In this document: positions 1-5,914 of the stretch, piece after piece
Numbering within the stretch: position 1 is the first letter of the stretch
Layout of the letters: each line of letters opens with the position of its first letter
Assembly (NCBI GenBank): GCA_002686195.1
Contig: NZAS01000096.1
Span: 1 to 12,899 of the forward strand
Reading direction: 5' to 3'
From: Candidatus Pacearchaeota archaeon
GTDB taxonomy: Archaea; Nanoarchaeota; Nanoarchaeia; Pacearchaeales; GW2011-AR1
DNA length: 12,899 bases
Position numbers and translations under genes: made by a program
Notes under the pieces: model-generated
Seen by the model: the letters and a program-made list of their open reading frames with translations, nothing else
Told to the model about the DNA's origin: nothing
Databases searched by the model: none

Positions 1-219
1 GTTTGTTGGGTATTGCCTTATTTCTGGCTTCCTGTAAAATGTCCAAGAGCAATCGAGATACGGAAGGAATTGGGGCTAAGGCCCAAGACAATTTCTCCGT
101 TGCATATGACGGTTGGAAACGTCAAACACTACGGAGAGTTTCAGGAAGACATGGGTACGGCTGAAACGACAAGACTTCGTAAGAAATACGACATGAGAGG
201 CTACATATGTTGGGATTGA
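1..219 (+). CDS. 2H phosphoesterase-like protein, C-terminal part (cut by window start)
   Basis: The frame is open from the first base and ends with TGA at 217-219, so only the last 72 residues are seen and the true start lies outside the window. Near positions 88-117 the protein reads roughly KTISPLHMTVGNVK. HMTVG fits the HxTxG motif of the 2H phosphoesterase superfamily (LigT, cyclic phosphodiesterase and 'Swiss army knife' RNA-repair-like proteins), where the His and Thr of two such motifs handle 2',3'-cyclic phosphates or 2'-5' bonds. Only one motif is visible; the other would be upstream. The 3' end overlaps the RNA ligase start by 13 nt. This makes a joint role in RNA end healing and sealing plausible, but that is inference. 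An internal TTG at 13 is unlikely to be the real start. Confidence 0.6.
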   Translation, partial: VCWVLPYFWLPVKCPRAIEIRKELGLRPKTISPLHMTVGNVKHYGEFQEDMGTAETTRLRKKYDMRGYICWD

Positions 220-977
220 GAAAGTACGATCTTCGCAAATTGAATTCCATGACCAAGTATCCGTCTATCCCTACCTATCATGGTATCGGGAACAAAGGAT
301 TGCTTACGGATGAAGTTCTTGATCTTCCTGAACATGTCGTATTCACCGAGAAGGTCGATGGAGCCAATAGCCGGGTTATCATAACGCCGGATGGTTTTCT
401 TATTGGAAGCCGGGATGAACTTCTCTATGCTCAAGATGACCTAATCGAGAACCCGATCTTGGGTATCGTTGAATCTTTGAAAGACGTAGCTACTCGTTTG
501 AAAGCTACCGTGACCACTGGCAAGTTCATGGTCTTCTTCTTCGAGACCTATGGAGGCAATACGACCAAGGCTTCCAAACAATATACCAAGCATCGCAATT
601 TGGGTGTTAGGTTGTTCGATATCGCTGGTTTTGATTATGATGCTATGAAAGATTGGGAACTGGAGAAGTTCTCAGGTTGGCGAGATCGTGGCGGTCAGGA
701 CTTCTTTTGCGAAGAAGGTCTTAAGTACCATGCGGAATACCACAAACTCGATCTCACTCCTCGTTTGCAAGCTGGTCCTGTTCCTACTGCTCATGCAGAT
801 GTATTGGAATGGTTGAAAGCGACTATTGCTACGACTAGATGTAAGATCGATCATGATGCGATGGGTAAACCTGAGGGAGTAGTTGTTCGATCTCCTGATC
901 GTTCTTTCATTGCCAAAATTCGTTACGAAGATTACGAACGTCATTTGAGAAAGGTAAACGATGTGCGACAATCCTAA
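207..977 (+). CDS. RNA ligase (ATP-dependent nucleotidyltransferase)
   Basis: The 256-residue protein carries the ordered motifs of covalent nucleotidyltransferases. Motif I is EKVDGAN with the AMP-accepting lysine at about K49, followed by an R at about 55. A motif III-like FFFETYG lies at about 110-116, motif IV EGVVVR at 223-228 and motif V AKIR at 236-239. Such enzymes adenylate their lysine with ATP and join RNA 5'-phosphate and 3'-OH ends. Length and motifs fit a small phage RNA ligase related to the Rnl2/RNA_ligase group. No large C-terminal domain follows motif V, so end specificity must come from the catalytic core. The ATG at 207 is preferred over the ATG at 249 because GAGAGG (195-200) lies 6 nt upstream. 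The gene overlaps the 2H phosphoesterase before it and the Cys-rich gene after it. Confidence 0.88.
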   Translation: MLGLRKYDLRKLNSMTKYPSIPTYHGIGNKGLLTDEVLDLPEHVVFTEKVDGANSRVIITPDGFLIGSRDELLYAQDDLIENPILGIVESLKDVATRLKATVTTGKFMVFFFETYGGNTTKASKQYTKHRNLGVRLFDIAGFDYDAMKDWELEKFSGWRDRGGQDFFCEEGLKYHAEYHKLDLTPRLQAGPVPTAHADVLEWLKATIATTRCKIDHDAMGKPEGVVVRSPDRSFIAKIRYEDYERHLRKVNDVRQS

Positions 978-1191
978 CTGCGAAACTGATCGCTCTCCTT
1001 TGTTCTTTAGTGCCAAGCATAGCGACATGCTGTTTCTTAGTATGGGTAGCTTGGATCAAGACGGGTATAATCCTGGAGGATTCAATTGCGGAAGCGGAGA
1101 TTACTTAAAAGGTATGCTCTGTCTTGATTGCGGAAAGATACAAGGTCAATTTCCAGTTCCGGACCCTTTAGAGGAAGAACTGGAAGAGTAA
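961..1191 (+). CDS. Small cysteine-containing phage protein (putative zinc ribbon)
   Basis: This is a 76-residue protein with Cys at 2, 7, 43, 54 and 57. The C-terminal CLDCGKIQG looks like one knuckle of a zinc ribbon, and the N-terminal CDNPNC (C-x4-C) could give the other pair. The last residues are strongly acidic (EEELEE). The ATG at 961 lies inside the end of the RNA ligase (17-nt overlap) and has GAGAAAGG at 947-954 as a good ribosome binding site. Small proteins ending in CLxCGxIQGxFP are familiar from phages, but no function is known to me. Zinc binding is inferred from cysteine spacing only. Confidence 0.75.
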   Translation: MCDNPNCETDRSPLFFSAKHSDMLFLSMGSLDQDGYNPGGFNCGSGDYLKGMLCLDCGKIQGQFPVPDPLEEELEE

Positions 1192-1206
1192 CTGGAGTGC
1201 AAAAGG

Positions 1207-1341
1207 ATGGGATATAATAAAGGCTTAGCTACCATAGGCGTATGGATTGGAGTTGGGATGATTTCCTTATCCAATCCGCAGTATGCGTTAATATGTCTGA
1301 TCGTAGGTTCCGTGGGGTTTGGAGTGCTTTGGTTCAGATGA
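1207..1341 (+). CDS. Tiny membrane protein, 44 residues
   Basis: ATG at 1207 opens a 44-residue frame ending with TGA at 1339-1341. After a short MGYNKG head the protein is almost wholly hydrophobic. It has two candidate membrane stretches (about 7-20 and 28-42) separated by NPQY, and a final WFR. CTGGAG at 1192-1197 is a suitable ribosome binding site 9 nt upstream. It fits between the Cys-rich gene and the next frame with an ATGA overlap, the usual junction here. The function is unknown; an inner-membrane micro-protein is the best description. Confidence 0.65.
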   Translation: MGYNKGLATIGVWIGVGMISLSNPQYALICLIVGSVGFGVLWFR

Positions 1342-1520
1342 AAAACCTGAGCATTGGAACGTTGTGCAGGGAACTGGAAATATGCGGTTTGGTTGATGGG
1401 TTCTTTCCTCCATTTTCTAGTCTACTAGATCAATGGTTGCGAACTAAGTTACTATCACCGTCTACTCCGTATTATTGCGGCCATGTAATACGTCAAGAGT
1501 TTGAGAACTGGCCTCTATGA
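1338..1520 (+). CDS. Hypothetical 60-residue protein
   Basis: The frame is open further upstream (to an ATG at 1242), but the start at 1338 is preferred. It overlaps the previous stop as ATGA, while the upstream extension would lie on top of the tiny membrane protein. From 1338 the protein begins MKNLSIGTLC and ends QEFENWPL. Cysteines are at about 10, 16 and 48. No recognised domain or membrane segment is seen. There is no strong Shine-Dalgarno at a normal distance, so translation is probably coupled to the preceding gene. It overlaps the next gene by 4 nt (ATGA at 1517-1520). Confidence 0.55.
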   Translation: MKNLSIGTLCRELEICGLVDGFFPPFSSLLDQWLRTKLLSPSTPYYCGHVIRQEFENWPL

Positions 1521-1705
1521 GGATGCTAGAAATGTTTGGTCGTAGAAAAAACACTGGCGGAGCATTGTCTGACTTCTTTGAAGGACTAGATCGATTAATA
1601 TGGGGGACGATCATAACGCTTGCCATATGCGTACCACTAGCCATATGGAAGTTGATCGAAATAATCATCTGGGTATGCGAACACACAACCATAGAGATAA
1701 AGTAA
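1517..1705 (+). CDS. Small single-pass membrane protein
   Basis: This 62-residue protein starts in an ATGA overlap. A basic and polar head (FGRRKNTGG) is followed by an amphipathic stretch and one long hydrophobic segment at about residues 28-53, with a short polar tail (EHTTIEIK). The positively charged head predicts an N-in orientation. Its stop TAA shares one base with the next ATG (TAATG). No family is recognised. It forms part of a run of tiny coupled genes that includes two likely membrane proteins. Confidence 0.65.
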   Translation: MRMLEMFGRRKNTGGALSDFFEGLDRLIWGTIITLAICVPLAIWKLIEIIIWVCEHTTIEIK

Positions 1706-1956
1706 TGGAAACAGGGTTACTAGGACGAGCCGTATCGTTTTATATGCATAGTGGTCCAGCCGCCCAAAGCGAACCACTAAATGGTATTATCCAAGCAGTA
1801 TACGTAAGAGGCGATGGCTTAAAATTCCTCATTGAAAAAGATGGAGATCTGTACGAGATAGATAGGAAGGATATAATTAAGCTCGCTTCTACCAAACCTA
1901 AAGTGGCAGTGGAGTTGAGAGAGGAAGACAAACCGCCCTATCTGGACATGAAGTAA
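1705..1956 (+). CDS. Hypothetical 83-residue protein, possible small beta-barrel
   Basis: The start at 1705 (METGLLGRAV) is preferred over the ATG at 1600 because it overlaps the previous stop by one base, while the longer form would lie over the membrane protein in another frame. The body alternates hydrophobic and polar residues in short strands (GIIQAVYV, LKFLIEKDG, DLYEIDRKDIIKL), as in small SH3-like barrels. The C-terminus is charged and polar. No catalytic motif is seen. It is the last gene before the promoter at 1975 and probably the end of the first transcription unit, although no clear terminator follows. Confidence 0.65.
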   Translation: METGLLGRAVSFYMHSGPAAQSEPLNGIIQAVYVRGDGLKFLIEKDGDLYEIDRKDIIKLASTKPKVAVELREEDKPPYLDMK

Positions 1957-1974
1957 ATGTCCGGATACTTCCTG

Positions 1975-2002
1975 TTGCATTACATTCTGGATATGGTAGA
2001 AT
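1975..2002 (+). promoter_or_regulatory. Promoter P1, extended -10, predicts a leaderless start
   Basis: The -35 TTGCAT (1975-1980), a 16-nt spacer and the -10 TAGAAT (1997-2002) preceded by TGG form an extended -10 promoter in the gap between 1956 and 2009. The next ATG (2009) is 7 nt after the last base of the -10, where transcription normally begins. The mRNA would therefore have little or no leader. The same pattern recurs at 8136-8165 and, more weakly, at 12608-12637. Confidence 0.6.
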
Positions 2003-2008
2003 GACCTC

Positions 2009-2134
2009 ATGAAATACATATCTCCCGAGCAAGTTAAAGATACATATAGCGATGATCTAGAAATCCTCATGAGGGTATTTAATCATCGAGTAGTCGCAGA
2101 CGAAGTGGGTTGCTGGCGATGGGAAAAGGTATGA
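2009..2134 (+). CDS. 41-residue protein at the predicted P1 transcript start
   Basis: ATG at 2009 opens a 41-residue frame (MKYISPEQVK at the start, GCWRWEKV at the end) that closes in an ATGA overlap with the adenylyltransferase start at 2131. It is soluble, mixed charged and helical-looking. It could be an ordinary small phage protein or a leader frame whose translation opens the downstream gene. No Shine-Dalgarno can precede it if transcription begins at about 2009. Coding is supported by the junction and the normal amino-acid mix, not by homology. Confidence 0.5.
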   Translation: MKYISPEQVKDTYSDDLEILMRVFNHRVVADEVGCWRWEKV

Positions 2135-2715
2135 GCAAACAGACAGTCATCATCTATGGAGGAGCGTTTGACCCTCCGCATCGAGGCCATGAGGTTTTGA
2201 TCCGGGCTGCACTTAATTTGCATCCAGTCTGGATCATGCCTTCCTATTTTGACCCCTTCGGCAAAGAAATGACCCATGCCGCCGACAGGTACAACATGTG
2301 CCAGTTGATGGCTGATCAGACCGGAGCCCAGGTATCTGCCTTTGAGTTGGTTAACCGTTTGGTCAATGGGACCTACGATATGGTTTGCCAACTCAGGGAA
2401 GCTTTTGACTATAACTTCAAGGTTCTGATTGGAATGGACCAAGCTAAATGCATCCATGAATGGCGGCATGCTGACGCCTTGCTTAAGGAAGTTGTCTTTG
2501 TTACGGCAGACAGGAAGGGCGAAGATGAGAATGACGACAGATGGTACGAGAGAAGCCCTCATTGTCGTATCCATGTTCCCAACCTTGTAGATATCTCTTC
2601 GACTCAAATTCGCAACGAATTGAGAATTGCCAACAGTAAGGTTGGTAAGTGTGTCAATCCTCAGGTATTGCAGTACATCAGAAAGAACCACCTTTACGAG
2701 CCTGTCCATGCCTGA
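2131..2715 (+). CDS. nadD-like: Nicotinate/nicotinamide mononucleotide adenylyltransferase (NadD-like)
   Basis: The 194-residue protein is a Rossmann-like nucleotidyltransferase of the cytidylyltransferase superfamily. GGAFDPPHRGH at 10-20 holds the HxGH ATP-binding motif. The strand-turn LIGMDQA is at 99-105 and ISSTQIR at 155-161 is the second ATP-binding motif of NMN/NaMN adenylyltransferases. VLQYIRKNHLY near the C-terminus matches the usual NadD ending. The predicted reaction is ATP plus NaMN or NMN to NaAD or NAD plus PPi. Length is close to bacterial NadD (about 200). ATG 2131 is chosen for the ATGA overlap and the GGGAAAAGG just upstream; TTG 2110 or ATG 2119 would add only a few residues. 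NAD supply during infection, perhaps against NAD-depleting defences, is inference. Confidence 0.85.
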   Translation: MSKQTVIIYGGAFDPPHRGHEVLIRAALNLHPVWIMPSYFDPFGKEMTHAADRYNMCQLMADQTGAQVSAFELVNRLVNGTYDMVCQLREAFDYNFKVLIGMDQAKCIHEWRHADALLKEVVFVTADRKGEDENDDRWYERSPHCRIHVPNLVDISSTQIRNELRIANSKVGKCVNPQVLQYIRKNHLYEPVHA

Positions 2716-3142
2716 GAAAGAATTAATCTGGACTATATCGTCGCTTCGCATTGACCGAAAGGTATTAGCGGAGTCCGTTCCTCTCGATGTTGAGGCTGAT
2801 AGCAATCCCGATGCTTGGAAATCGGTAAACAAATTCCCGGTTGATTGGAGGATGTGGGGGTATGCCTTTAGCATGAAAGGCGCTGACTATCTTGTTACGC
2901 ATAACGGACAGTTCCTCAATGAAGCCGGATACTATCCTTGGGTAGTTGTTGAGAAGCTTGAGGGTGGCACTATTATGCCCCGTATAGCTTCAGTGAAAGA
3001 TCAGACATTCTATGAAGCTGTCCCCGATGGATACGATGGAGAATGGCCCAAGTCTAAGTATGTTAGGATGGATGCCCCACCCGATGAAATCGTCAAACTG
3101 TTTGAACGCTTTAGTATCATCATGATGTTTAGCATAAGTTAG
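2708..3142 (+). CDS. Hypothetical 144-residue protein
   Basis: ATG 2708 starts 8 nt before the adenylyltransferase stop; the frame is open further upstream only as an overlap. The N-terminal third is charged. A central aromatic-rich region (about 49-78) contains WGYAFSMKGADY and EAGYYPWVVVEKL and is probably beta-rich. The end is hydrophobic (IIMMFSIS). No membrane span of normal length, no Cys cluster and no catalytic motif were found. The overlap suggests it is translated with the adenylyltransferase, but nothing in the sequence links it to NAD chemistry. I do not recognise the family. Confidence 0.7.
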   Translation: MPEKELIWTISSLRIDRKVLAESVPLDVEADSNPDAWKSVNKFPVDWRMWGYAFSMKGADYLVTHNGQFLNEAGYYPWVVVEKLEGGTIMPRIASVKDQTFYEAVPDGYDGEWPKSKYVRMDAPPDEIVKLFERFSIIMMFSIS

Positions 3143-3149
3143 GCTACAA

Positions 3150-3548
3150 ATGACAGCAAAAGAATTTCATCAGATCTTAGCCAGCGGTGGCATTCGACTA
3201 TTTCACCTTCGTCTAACCATCGGAGGCAGATATGAAGAGATGCTGTTTATCCATCATGATAGAACCACTTCCGCATGGCGAACGGATGTAAGACAGTTTC
3301 TTGACAAACGGGCTGAACCAGGCATGGACGAAGATGCCAGCGATCTCATATTCAATGAGTTCTTAGTGCATCTTAGAGAGTTAGGATATGTAGAAGCGAT
3401 GGATGTATGTTCTGATTGCTTCGAAGGTCGAATCCATACGTTAGGGTCATGTATTTGTCATGATCCCGATCATGAGGATCAGAAAGATGGGTTCGGCCAT
3501 TGGGGGTGGGAGTCGAAAGAGGAAAATAAACAGGAAGACATGTCATGA
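3150..3548 (+). CDS. Hypothetical 132-residue protein with a Cys/His cluster
   Basis: An N-terminal mixed alpha/beta region (about 1-80) leads into a metal-site-like cluster: CSDC at 87-90, then CICH at 101-104 and a further His at about 108. The tail is acidic and charged. The spacing would suit one zinc ion. ATG 3150 follows the previous stop by a few bases with TTAGG upstream. The frame closes at TGA 3546-3548 but the same frame stays open for 20 further codons (3549-3608); see the entry for 3549-3611. The family is not recognised. Confidence 0.7.
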   Translation: MTAKEFHQILASGGIRLFHLRLTIGGRYEEMLFIHHDRTTSAWRTDVRQFLDKRAEPGMDEDASDLIFNEFLVHLRELGYVEAMDVCSDCFEGRIHTLGSCICHDPDHEDQKDGFGHWGWESKEENKQEDMS

Positions 3549-3611
3549 ATTCATATCGAAGACGAAGCTGGTGTTCCTAGATACAAGAAGAACAAGAAAG
3601 GCAAGAAATGA
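3549..3611 (+). other. Open in-frame tail after a TGA; possible readthrough, decay or ATT-start ORF
   Basis: Directly after the TGA at 3546-3548 the same frame continues for 20 codons (IEDEAGVPRYKKNKKGKK and two residues before it) and stops at TGA 3609-3611. That stop overlaps the next ATG as ATGA, exactly like the true gene junctions in this window. The stretch is charged and looks coded. It lacks an ATG/GTG/TTG of its own. Options are a nonsense change or sequencing error in a gene that once ran 3150-3611, TGA readthrough, or an ATT start at 3549. A separate 11-codon frame from ATG 3545 (AGGAAG upstream) is also present. Confidence 0.35.
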
Positions 3612-3742
3612 CTCCTAAATCAATTTCAACAGTAGCAATGTGGATTGCGGTTCTTTGCGTAGTTTTCGCTGCTCCTAAGGCATCTTTTGGATGCGTCCTC
3701 GTAGCTGGGATAGTAACTTACAACATATGGAAGAATGATTAG
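3608..3742 (+). CDS. Tiny membrane protein, 44 residues
   Basis: ATG 3608 opens a frame ending at TAG 3740-3742. It encodes MTPKSIST followed by a hydrophobic stretch (about 9-22), a short PKASFG link, a second hydrophobic stretch (about 28-38) and the polar end YNIWKND. The architecture resembles the 44-residue protein at 1207-1341: two short hydrophobic halves and a Trp-containing end. The upstream AAGGCAAG is a weak ribosome binding site. A 12-nt gap with AAAGGAAA leads to the next, larger membrane protein. Function unknown. Confidence 0.6.
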   Translation: MTPKSISTVAMWIAVLCVVFAAPKASFGCVLVAGIVTYNIWKND

Positions 3743-3754
3743 AAAGGAAACGTC

Positions 3755-4453
3755 ATGATTACTGAGTTTATACTCATCGGAGGGTTTTGGTTTTGGGCTC
3801 TCATTGCCTTGTTCGTCGTGCTGGAGATAGCATGCATTGAAAACGTGAAGAGCATTGCAAGCTTCTTCTGTTTTCTTGCATTCCTTGCTATACTCGCATT
3901 GTTCAGCAGCATTACGCTTGGCGTTATGCTGTCTTTTGTTGCGTCTAACTGGCCATGGGTAATCGTTGGACTTGCAGGTTACCTGATTATCGGTACTGGA
4001 TGGTCTACCTTCAAATGGAAGAACCTTCTCTACTGGCGAAAAATATCCATCAAGGAAGGTATTGAAAAGGCCAAGAAAAAAGTTGCTGCTAAGAAAAGTG
4101 ATACTGAACGTGGAATAGGAAGATTCGTCCCTAGAGATGAAAAAACAATATACTCTGATGAGATAAACCAATCTCTCAGCGAATGCGACCATTTCGTTGG
4201 AGCAAGCATTAGTGACTACGGCGACAGAGATGGCATCAAGCCTACTGTTGGAACGTATAAGGAAGAGATCTTTGTATGGATTACTTGGTGGCCATTCTCA
4301 ATGGTATGGTATGCTATACATGATGTGGTCAGAGAGGTAGTTGACTGGATTTATCAAACTATCCGTGCTTGGTATCAAAGAATGTCTGACAAAGCGTTTG
4401 CAGATATCGAGGGGCTCCCCGATGAGAACAAAAAAGAAGATGATTATAGATAA
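3755..4453 (+). CDS. Multi-pass membrane protein, 232 residues
   Basis: AAAGGAAA (3743-3750) precedes ATG 3755. Three hydrophobic segments lie at about residues 4-27, 34-62 and 66-84. They are followed by a basic amphipathic region (about 88-115, rich in KKK and KK), a polar middle, and a C-terminal aromatic, partly hydrophobic stretch (about 172-213, with WITWWPFSMVW and later WYQRMSDKAF). The last segment resembles the recurring 'WP(W/F)S...IY..L...YQR(I/M)SD' ending of T4-like phage membrane proteins of unknown role. That is a remembered family pattern, not a search result. A lysine-rich cytoplasmic part is likely. It overlaps the lipoprotein gene by 32 nt. Confidence 0.75.
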   Translation: MITEFILIGGFWFWALIALFVVLEIACIENVKSIASFFCFLAFLAILALFSSITLGVMLSFVASNWPWVIVGLAGYLIIGTGWSTFKWKNLLYWRKISIKEGIEKAKKKVAAKKSDTERGIGRFVPRDEKTIYSDEINQSLSECDHFVGASISDYGDRDGIKPTVGTYKEEIFVWITWWPFSMVWYAIHDVVREVVDWIYQTIRAWYQRMSDKAFADIEGLPDENKKEDDYR

Positions 4454-5333
4454 GATACTGGCTATCATCTTCGCCGCATTTTTGGTTAGCTGTTCGATGC
4501 CCAGATTGGGATCGAACAGTTTGCCATTAGAACAGTCTCCGAAAGAGCCTTCGGAAACTGCCAGTATTACCCCTATCCTGAACGACCAACCATACACTCC
4601 GGAATTCATGATTCACTCGATGCCATTGATTTCCAATGCCTCCCAACAAGTAGAAGAGGTATCGAAGCAACTGGAAATAATCAAGGAAGTAGCTGAAGAC
4701 CTGATTGATATGGTCAATGTTGCTCAGCAGCAGGTAGATAGGGTCGAACAAGATTTGACAAAAGCGTCCACTCCGCCTGTCGTTGAGTTGCCGATTAGTA
4801 CGGTTGATCCTAGCCAGCCCTTACCTCCCACGCCAGTCCCAATCGAATATCCTCATAAACAACCGGAGTCAAATCAAGAATCGCCTGTGTTGGCGTATCT
4901 GACCATCGTTTCTCTGGTAGCATTCGGCGTCTACTTGCCTCTCTTATTGCGTTCTCGATTATCAGGGTTGATTGGAACGATACTCAGCGTTGGTTCGTTC
5001 TGGGGTCTTACCGTCCTCGCATTCCTTCAAGGTACAATCGATTTTCTGGCTATTGCAGTCGGAGCATTCTTGGCCTTTGCCATAGGGCTATTTGTATACA
5101 AACGACAGAAGGCACTGGATGAATTGTCTTCTGCCCTTCATGTTGTGGATGGAGGGCGATCATACCTTACGGTTGCTGAATTGTTCTCTCCGTCTACGGT
5201 CGTTATTGTTGAAGACAGCGTTTCATCCATGAAGGATATGGTCACTGAATACAACGAATCGTTGACCAGTAATTATGGCGAAAGTAATCGAGAGGTTTTG
5301 TTCGAGAAACTAAGTGTAGGACCGGGTCCATGA
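4422..5333 (+). CDS. Predicted lipoprotein with coiled coil and three C-terminal membrane segments
   Basis: From ATG 4422 (GAGGGG upstream) the protein has 303 residues; ATG 4440 is an alternative giving 297. A basic head and hydrophobic core end in LVSC (21-24), a good lipobox, predicting signal peptidase II cleavage before Cys24. Then come a polar segment, a heptad-like helix (about 72-113), a proline-rich linker (about 117-151) and three hydrophobic segments (about 156-176, 182-204, 206-226). A soluble tail of about 75 residues follows. A lipid-anchored N-terminus plus periplasmic coiled coil plus inner-membrane C-terminus recalls unimolecular spanins, which fuse outer and inner membranes at lysis. 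However, true u-spanins are shorter and have a single C-terminal span. The topology is clear; the role is open. Confidence 0.7.
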   Translation: MRTKKKMIIDKILAIIFAAFLVSCSMPRLGSNSLPLEQSPKEPSETASITPILNDQPYTPEFMIHSMPLISNASQQVEEVSKQLEIIKEVAEDLIDMVNVAQQQVDRVEQDLTKASTPPVVELPISTVDPSQPLPPTPVPIEYPHKQPESNQESPVLAYLTIVSLVAFGVYLPLLLRSRLSGLIGTILSVGSFWGLTVLAFLQGTIDFLAIAVGAFLAFAIGLFVYKRQKALDELSSALHVVDGGRSYLTVAELFSPSTVVIVEDSVSSMKDMVTEYNESLTSNYGESNREVLFEKLSVGPGP

Positions 5334-5506
5334 TCAGGGGTTTGAAATATGCATGGGTCAGCAGATGGAGATATCAACCGGACTTAAGTAATGTGCCTTA
5401 TGTATATGACGATTCGGCGTATGAATTGGGATGGATATGGTACAGATGTAAATCATCTTTGTTCAGAAACTTTTGGAGACGATATCCAGTCCTAGAACAA
5501 CTGTAA
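5330..5506 (+). CDS. Hypothetical 58-residue aromatic-rich protein
   Basis: The start is in an ATGA overlap with the lipoprotein stop. The protein is rich in Trp, Tyr and Arg (YAWVSRWRYQP, WIWYRC, FWRRYP) and basic. It has no membrane segment of full length and a single Cys at about 40. Frames of this size with regular junctions recur through this operon. No family is recognised. A good AAGGAG follows its stop and serves the next gene. Confidence 0.6.
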   Translation: MIRGLKYAWVSRWRYQPDLSNVPYVYDDSAYELGWIWYRCKSSLFRNFWRRYPVLEQL

Positions 5507-5516
5507 GGAGTTAGAC

Positions 5517-5684
5517 ATGGCAGTACAATCTCATGCCCAAGCTTTGTTAGAAACCGAGAAGATGCTCAAGGATCTATCGGAGCGTAGATCTACCCTGCAA
5601 GATCAGATGCAAGACACGCTCATGCTCGATACGATGGCGTTGATCCTCAAGAATCAGCTTACCATCATGAGGATGAATGATTGA
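5517..5684 (+). CDS. Small helical (coiled-coil-like) protein, 55 residues
   Basis: AAGGAG at 5505-5510 lies 6 nt before ATG 5517. The product is almost wholly helical: MAVQSHAQALLETEKMLKDL and onward, with heptad-like Leu and Met spacing, no Pro, no Cys, and a Met-rich end (IMRMND). It could be a small dimeric coiled coil, but no binding partner can be inferred. Its stop overlaps the following TTG start (TTGA at 5681-5684). Confidence 0.7.
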   Translation: MAVQSHAQALLETEKMLKDLSERRSTLQDQMQDTLMLDTMALILKNQLTIMRMND

Positions 5685-5914
5685 AACCCACATTTCCAGA
5701 GATCTATGAATTAAAAACATGGAAGACTTGGGGATACTTCGCCATGGCGCTCTGCGATAAGAACGCCAAATTCCAAAAACTCTTAGCTAACAACGACATC
5801 GATACCATCCTTCAATTGTGTGAGAAAAGGATGTCTATCGATCCTCTCGATGCGTTGATGTTCATGTGGGGCTATGCCGATAAGGAGTATAGACACGTAG
5901 GGGATATGCTATGA
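5681..5914 (+). CDS. Hypothetical 77-residue protein with TTG start
   Basis: No ATG lies near the beginning of this frame. TTG 5681 overlaps the previous stop and has GAGGA (5669-5673) 7 nt upstream, so a TTG start is well supported. The protein is mixed helical: TWKTWGYFAMALCDKN, then LLANNDIDTILQLCEKRM, then a Met- and Trp-containing end. No motif is recognised. It closes in an ATGA overlap with the 262-residue gene. Confidence 0.65.
   Translation: MKPTFPEIYELKTWKTWGYFAMALCDKNAKFQKLLANNDIDTILQLCEKRMSIDPLDALMFMWGYADKEYRHVGDML

Noticed and set aside
1242..1337. Longer start for the 1338-1520 gene
   Set aside because: It overlaps a hydrophobic small protein in another frame that has a ribosome binding site; ATGA coupling at 1338 is the better fit.
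2083..2874. Long minus-strand open frame of 263 codons
   Set aside because: It lies wholly opposite the adenylyltransferase and the start of the next gene, which have clear motifs; every credible gene here is on the + strand.
3626..4192. Minus-strand frame of 188 codons
   Set aside because: It is the antisense shadow of the membrane protein at 3755-4453; composition is odd and no family is seen.
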